Source: Luteimonas sp. 9C (GTDB lineage Bacteria > Pseudomonadota > Gammaproteobacteria > Xanthomonadales > Xanthomonadaceae). Taken from it: a stretch of 64,000 nucleotides of DNA. This document shows positions 57,481 through 64,000 of the stretch, piece after piece. A program made the translations under genes and the position numbers. The stretch covers positions 310,001 to 374,000 of the forward strand of contig NZ_LR733312.1 of the NCBI RefSeq assembly GCF_902506295.1. Direction: 5' to 3'. Within the stretch, counting starts at the first letter, position 1, and each line of letters begins with the position of its first letter. The notes beneath the pieces were generated by a model. That model saw nothing but the letters and a program-made list of their open reading frames with translations. It made no database searches and was not told the DNA's origin.

Positions 57481-57581
57481 ATGCGGTACCGGCGTATGCG
57501 CCGGTGTCGTGTTCCGCCGACAGGCGACTTCCGGTGATTCCCGCGCGACGCGATGGCCCCGTCCATCCGGAATCCCGTGCC

Positions 57582-58630
57582 ATGAGTCTCGTCGACACCG
57601 CCTACCGCCCAGAACCCGCGCCCGACACGGCGTACGTGCCCGCGCTTGCTGCCGATGCGCCGATCGCCTGCGACGTCATGCGGGGCAGCCTCGACGTGCA
57701 GCTCGTCACCCGGCACGCCGGCATGCGTCCGGTCACGCTGCGGTATCAGCTGCAGGGCCCGGTATCGGCGCCAGTGGTGTTCGTCGCCGGTGGGATCTCC
57801 GCGCACCGGCATCTGGCGTCGAACGCCGCGCATGCCGAAGCCGGCTGGCTGGAAGAACTGGTCGCCCCGGGCCGCACGCTCGATCCGGCGCAGCTGCGCC
57901 TGCTGGCCTTCGACTTCGTCGGCGCCGATGGCGCGCTCGATGCGCCGATCGATACGACCGACCAGGCCGATGCGATCGCTGTGCTGCTCGACGCGCTGGG
58001 CATCGCCCGCCTGCACGCCTTCGTCGGCTACTCCTACGGCGCGCTGGTCGGGCTGCAGTTCGCGGCGCGCTATGCGGACCGCGTGCAGCGGCTGGTCGCG
58101 GTCAGCGGTGCGCATCGCGCGCATCCCTATGCCGCTGCATGGCGCGCGCTGCAGCGGCAGGCGGTCGCGCTGGGCCAGTTGCAATGCGCCGATGCGCAGG
58201 GCCTGTCGCTGGCGCGCCAGTTCGCGATGCTCAGCTACCGCACGCCGGAAGAATTCGCCGAGCGTTTCGACGCCGCGCCGGAAGTCGTCAACGGCCGCGT
58301 GCGCGTCGCCGCCGAGGACTATCTCGACGCTGCCGGCGCGCGTTACGTCTCGCGCACGCCGGTTACCGCGTGGCTGCGCCTGTCGGAATCCATCGATCTG
58401 CACCGTGTCGATCCGCGCGACATCCGCGTGCCGACGACCGTCGTCGCCGTCGAAGGCGACCGGCTCGTGCCGCTGGCCGATGCGGTGACGCTGCTCGAAG
58501 GCCTGGGGCGCAGCGGCCAGCTGCGCGTGCTGCGCTCGCAGTATGGCCACGACGCCTTCCTCAAGGAAACCGACCGCATCGACGCACTGCTCGCGACCGG
58601 GCTGCGCGGCCCCACTTCCGGAGAACCCGC

Positions 58631-58634
<4 letters not shown>
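57582..58634 (+). CDS. metX: Homoserine O-acyltransferase (MetX family)
   Basis: 350 residues. Alpha/beta-hydrolase-fold enzyme that acylates homoserine for methionine synthesis. VAGGISAHRH and GYSYGALVGLQ with nucleophile Ser151 are present, as are GDRLVPLAD and the C-terminal YGHDAFLKE with the catalytic His. Xanthomonad MetX proteins of this short type are reported as succinyltransferases, so the acyl donor may be succinyl-CoA; sequence alone does not settle this. A SAM-I riboswitch precedes it. Stop overlaps the metB ATG by four bases (ATGA). Confidence 0.93.
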
Positions 58635-59868
<1,234 letters not shown>

Positions 59869-59872
<4 letters not shown>

Positions 59873-60957
59873 GCAGCGTCGTGCAATTGCGGCAGGGGCG
59901 CCGCACGCAACCGCGTCCTGCGCGTCTTGCCTTGCTGGGCACCGGTACGGTCGGCTCGGCGTTCGTCGAACGCTATACACGACTCGCCGCGCAGGACGTG
60001 GCGCTGCCCGAGGTGGCATGGCTGTGCAATTCGCGCACCCAGGTGGTCGGTGGCGAAGACCTGCATGCAGCGCTTGCGCAGGCCCGTGCGGCGGCGCGGC
60101 GGCGCGATGGATTCCCGCCGTGGGCCGAAGGCGAAAGCCCGAAGCCGGGCGACATCATCGTCGACGCGACCGCGAGCGAAACCGTTGCCGACTGGCATCC
60201 CGAATGGCTGACCCGCGGCGTGCACGTGGTCACCGCGAACAAGCTCGGCACCGGCGGTGATCTAGGCCGCGCCTTGTCGATCGGTGATGCGCGCGCGATC
60301 GGCGGCCGCTACGGCGACAGTGCAACAGTGGGCGCCGGCTTGCCGCTGTTGCGCAGCCTGCGCGCGCTGATCGACGGCGGCGACCGCATCCACGCGATCG
60401 AAGGTGTGCTGTCGGGCTCGCTGGCCTGGCTGTTCTCGCATCACGACGGCAGCCAGCCGTTCTCCGCGCTGGTGCGCCAGGCGAGTGCGGCGGGTTATAC
60501 CGAGCCGGATCCGCGCGTCGATCTGTCAGGCGAGGATGTGCGCCGCAAGTTGCTGATCCTCGCGCGCGCCGCCGGCATCGCATTGCCCGCGCATGAAGTC
60601 GTTGTCGAATCGCTGGTGCCCGACGTGCTCACGCGCGCCGCGGATGCGGACGTCGATCAGGCGCTGGCCGCAATCGACGACACACTCGAAGCACGTCGTG
60701 CGGAGGCCGCCGCAAAGGGTGAGCGTCTGTGTTTCGTCGGGCGTTTCGACGCCGAGGGCGCACGCGTGGGACTGCGCGCGTTGCCGGTCGGCCATCCGCT
60801 GTGCGCGGGCAACGGCACCGACAACCGCGTCGCGATCCACAGCGATCGCTACAGTGCGCAGCCGCTGGTGATCCAGGGGCCGGGCGCCGGTGCGGAAGTC
60901 ACGGCGGCAGCGTTGCTCGACGATGTGCTGGCGATCAGCCACGCGCAAGTGAGCTGA
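59869..60957 (+). CDS. hom: Homoserine dehydrogenase
   Basis: 362 residues, the monofunctional form without an aspartokinase domain. Reduces aspartate semialdehyde to homoserine, the substrate of MetX. The NAD(P) motif LLGTGTVGSAFVERY starts the fold; VVTANKLGTGG, GASTVGAG-type GDSATVGAGLPLL and GVLSGSLAWLFS are family blocks, and the catalytic Lys lies in the YTEPDPRVDLSGEDVRRKLLIL region. Its presence in a SAM-controlled operon ties homoserine supply to methionine need. Overlaps metB by four bases. Confidence 0.93.
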
Positions 60958-61079
60958 CGGAAGGTCGCGTCGGGGCTCACGGACTGGGGCGAACCCTAGA
61001 TCGGGTGCGCCCCGATGTCGAAGGCGCTGCGCACGGGCTGGAATGGCGTCATCCAGATTCCATCCAGCCGGGGCCCACC

Positions 61080-61835
61080 ATGACCGACACCCTCAGCATC
61101 TCCGTCTCGCTCAGCGTCAGCGGCCAGCTGCCGGCCGTGCAGAGCGCCGCCAGCACGCAGCGCACCGCCGACGGCCGCGTGCAGTTCGAAAACGAGAACT
61201 ACCGCATCACCGCCGGCGACAACGACGAAGTCATCGTCTTCAACAAGGGCACCGGCGAGAATTACCGGATCTGGGGCGACCCGCACGTCGAGATCGACGG
61301 CAAGCACGCCTTCGATTTCTGGGGCCAGACGACGTTCCAGCTCGACGACGGCACCAAGGTCACCATCGAGACCACGCCGTGGGCGCAGGGCGGCAACGGC
61401 GCGACGGTCGCGTCCGTCGTGACGATTACCGATGGCGACTACGGCGTGCAGATCAGTGGCGTGGACAGCAACACCCATGGCGATCTGTCGTTCCAGGAAT
61501 TCGCCGGCGGTGGCCGCGTCCTCGACGCCGCGGTGCGCGACGGCAATGTGCTGCTGGAGAACGAGAATGGCAGCGGCTTCATCGCGGTCGACCGGAATGG
61601 CAACCTCCAGAACGTCGACCAGGCCTTCATCCTGGCGACCGACGAACTGAAGAACGGCGGGCCGGATTTCCTCGCCCACTTTGCCGAAATCTTCTCGTTC
61701 TTCACCGGTCTGATGGCGATCAGCTTCAACGGCGGCCTCGCGCTCGGCAACGACAACGCCCATCGCGATCCCGAGCCGACCGCCCAGCCGGCGGTGCCGT
61801 GGCAGTTCAGCCTGACGCTGTCGATCAGCGCCTGA
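61080..61835 (+). CDS. DUF1521 protein with GDPHVE self-cleavage-type motif
   Basis: 251 residues, no signal peptide. Residues 38-180 match the DUF1521 domain. YRIWGDPHVEIDGK places GDPHVE at 66-71. In the Bradyrhizobium type III effector NopE1, this domain cleaves itself at a GD/PHVD site when metal ions bind; here the last residue is Glu instead of Asp. The remaining domain is acidic and rich in Gly, Asn and Asp, fitting calcium binding. Both termini carry similar Ser/Leu strands (LSISVSLSVS at the start, FSLTLSISA at the end). No secretion genes are nearby. It is a single gene behind the metX operon, with a terminator. Confidence 0.88.
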   Translation: MTDTLSISVSLSVSGQLPAVQSAASTQRTADGRVQFENENYRITAGDNDEVIVFNKGTGENYRIWGDPHVEIDGKHAFDFWGQTTFQLDDGTKVTIETTPWAQGGNGATVASVVTITDGDYGVQISGVDSNTHGDLSFQEFAGGGRVLDAAVRDGNVLLENENGSGFIAVDRNGNLQNVDQAFILATDELKNGGPDFLAHFAEIFSFFTGLMAISFNGGLALGNDNAHRDPEPTAQPAVPWQFSLTLSISA

Positions 61836-61854
61836 GCCCTCGCATCGTCACGAC

Positions 61855-61887
61855 CGGCGTGCCGCGGTTGCGGTACGCCGTTGTCGT
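61855..61887 (+). terminator. Terminator of the DUF1521 gene
   Basis: Eleven-base-pair stem CGGCGTGCCGC/GCGGTACGCCG with one G-T pair and a GGTT loop, followed by TTGTCGTT. It lies 20 bases past the stop. Confidence 0.7.
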
Positions 61888-61957
61888 TGGAATCAATTGA
61901 AGGGCAGGCGTCGGATGTCGCGCCACGCCATCTGCGCCGCGCACGCCTGCCGGTCGC

Positions 61958-63340
<1,383 letters not shown>

Positions 63341-63389
63341 GTGGCTATTCTACGGCCCGCGCCTGCATCCAGGCCTGCCGCGACGCGAC

Positions 63390-63626
63390 ATGACCGCACC
63401 GACCCTCATCCTGTACCAGCGCGACGACTGCCACCTGTGCGATCTGGCCCTGGATGTGCTCGCCAACGCCGGCGTGCCGGCGTTCGACAGCGTCTTCATC
63501 GACGAGGATCCGGCGCTCGAGGACCGCTACGGCATGCGCGTGCCGGTGCTGCGCGACGATCGTGATGGACGCGAACTCGACTGGCCCTTCGATGCCGACG
63601 CGGCGCGGCGCTGGCTGCACCGCTGA
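63390..63626 (+). CDS. Glutaredoxin-like small CxxC protein
   Basis: 78 residues from the ATG giving MTAPTLILYQRDDCHLCDLA. The CHLC active site early in a strand-helix unit and the later MRVPVLRDD (cis-Pro position) fit the DUF836/glutaredoxin-like thioredoxin fold. Likely a cytosolic thiol-disulfide oxidoreductase; partner unknown. Divergent from sdaA; the convergent YceI-like gene ends 15 bases beyond its stop. Confidence 0.88.
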   Translation: MTAPTLILYQRDDCHLCDLALDVLANAGVPAFDSVFIDEDPALEDRYGMRVPVLRDDRDGRELDWPFDADAARRWLHR

Positions 63627-63641
63627 CCGCGTCGCGCGGAT

Positions 63642-64000
63642 TCACCTGGCCGGCTGCAGATACACCCGGGTGCTGACCGCGATTTCGTTGGGAATCGTGC
63701 CGGTATCGGCCCAGTCGCCGCCGCCGACGCCGAAGTCGAGACGGCGCACCGTGGCGCGGCCCGACAGCAGCGGACGTGCGCCGTCGGTCCAGGTGAAGGT
63801 CAGGGTCACCGGCTTGCGCACGCCGCGCAGTTCCAGCGTGCCGTCGGCGGCGTACTCGCCGTTGCCGAGATCGCGGAAGCCGGTCGCGGTATAGGTGGCC
63901 TGGGCGAACTTGGACGCGTCGAAGAACGCGTCGCCGCGCATCTCGGAGTCGTAGTCCGCGTTCTGCGTGGTCGCGGTGGCGATCGGGATGGTCACCGCCA
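63642..64000 (-). CDS. YceI-family protein, N-terminus outside the window
   Basis: The last 119 residues of a YceI-like protein; the frame stays open to the window edge. Blocks such as MRGDAFFDASKFAQATYTA and GTLELRGVRKPVTLTF are the standard YceI lipocalin-like core, and the protein ends STRVYLQPAR. YceI proteins are periplasmic and bind isoprenoid-type lipids in a beta-barrel. The signal peptide and first strands are missing here because of the window boundary, so length and export cannot be judged. Confidence 0.9.
   Translation of the reverse strand, partial: AVTIPIATATTQNADYDSEMRGDAFFDASKFAQATYTATGFRDLGNGEYAADGTLELRGVRKPVTLTFTWTDGARPLLSGRATVRRLDFGVGGGDWADTGTIPNEIAVSTRVYLQPAR

Noticed and set aside
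57459..57581. Upstream extension of metX into the SAM-I riboswitch
   Set aside because: The extra residues would be encoded by the aptamer's closing stem and following hairpin and have no similarity to MetX; the ATG at 57582 fits the family.
60958..61079. Type III regulatory (PIP-box) promoter before the DUF1521 gene
   Set aside because: I looked for paired TTCGC elements, as in xanthomonad effectors, and found none in this interval.

Overview
This is a GC-rich bacterial chromosome segment. It is densely packed with short operons and contains no rRNA, tRNA, insertion sequence, phage or CRISPR array that I can recognise. The gene content points to a gammaproteobacterium of the Xanthomonadaceae (Lysobacter/Luteimonas-like). 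Indicators are a large Oar-type TonB-dependent receptor, an HmuP-hemin receptor-DUF6607 locus, a metX-metB-hom operon under a SAM-I riboswitch, ahcY under an SAH riboswitch, and an Anbu/alpha-E/ATP-grasp operon. The family assignment is inference; no rRNA is present to confirm it.

Layout. 1-3.8 kb: 3' part of mqo, a DUF3228 protein, and ahcY behind an SAH riboswitch. 4-9 kb: a leaderless LysM protein, a nested palindromic element of about 270 bp, and an exported S9 peptidase. 9-13.7 kb (minus): Anbu proteasome-like peptidase, alpha-E protein, ATP-grasp protein, then metK. 13.8-20.6 kb: YdjM-type membrane hydrolase, dusB, ribokinase and NupC transporter (nucleoside salvage), a degenerate GGDEF protein and an aldo/keto reductase. 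20.9-24.5 kb: Fur-box-preceded heme uptake cluster. 24.8-29.4 kb: SPFH/NfeD pair, gcvT, gcvH, and a lysine-rich histone-like protein behind a long leader. 29.7-38.9 kb: serine hydrolase, LemA and M48 protease, DMT exporter, GMC oxidoreductase, nucleotide-exchanger-like transporter and a Tat-exported dehydratase-like protein. 39-43 kb: DUF4442 protein, fadE and a divergent TetR regulator. 43-47.5 kb: large TonB receptor and an unrecognised exported protein. 47.6-57.2 kb: hslO, mtgA, a GT2 glycosyltransferase, an AsmA protein, a lipoprotein, a PAQR/hemolysin III protein, prfC, an M23 peptidase and a beta-propeller lipoprotein. 57.3-61 kb: SAM-I riboswitch and metX-metB-hom. 61-64 kb: a DUF1521 protein with a GDPHVE self-cleavage-type motif, sdaA, a small CxxC protein and a truncated YceI protein.

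The clearest theme is the methyl cycle. Methionine precursor synthesis (metX, metB, hom), SAM synthesis (metK) and SAH removal (ahcY) all lie here. Two of the three transcription units carry a riboswitch, one sensing SAM and one sensing SAH. One-carbon supply (gcvT, gcvH) and serine breakdown (sdaA) are also present. A second theme is envelope and periplasm work: two TonB receptors, mtgA, M23, AsmA, SPFH/NfeD, LemA/M48 and several exported hydrolases. The least-explained items are the DUF1521 protein, the LysM protein, the palindromic element, the degenerate GGDEF protein and the exported protein at 46.7-47.5 kb.
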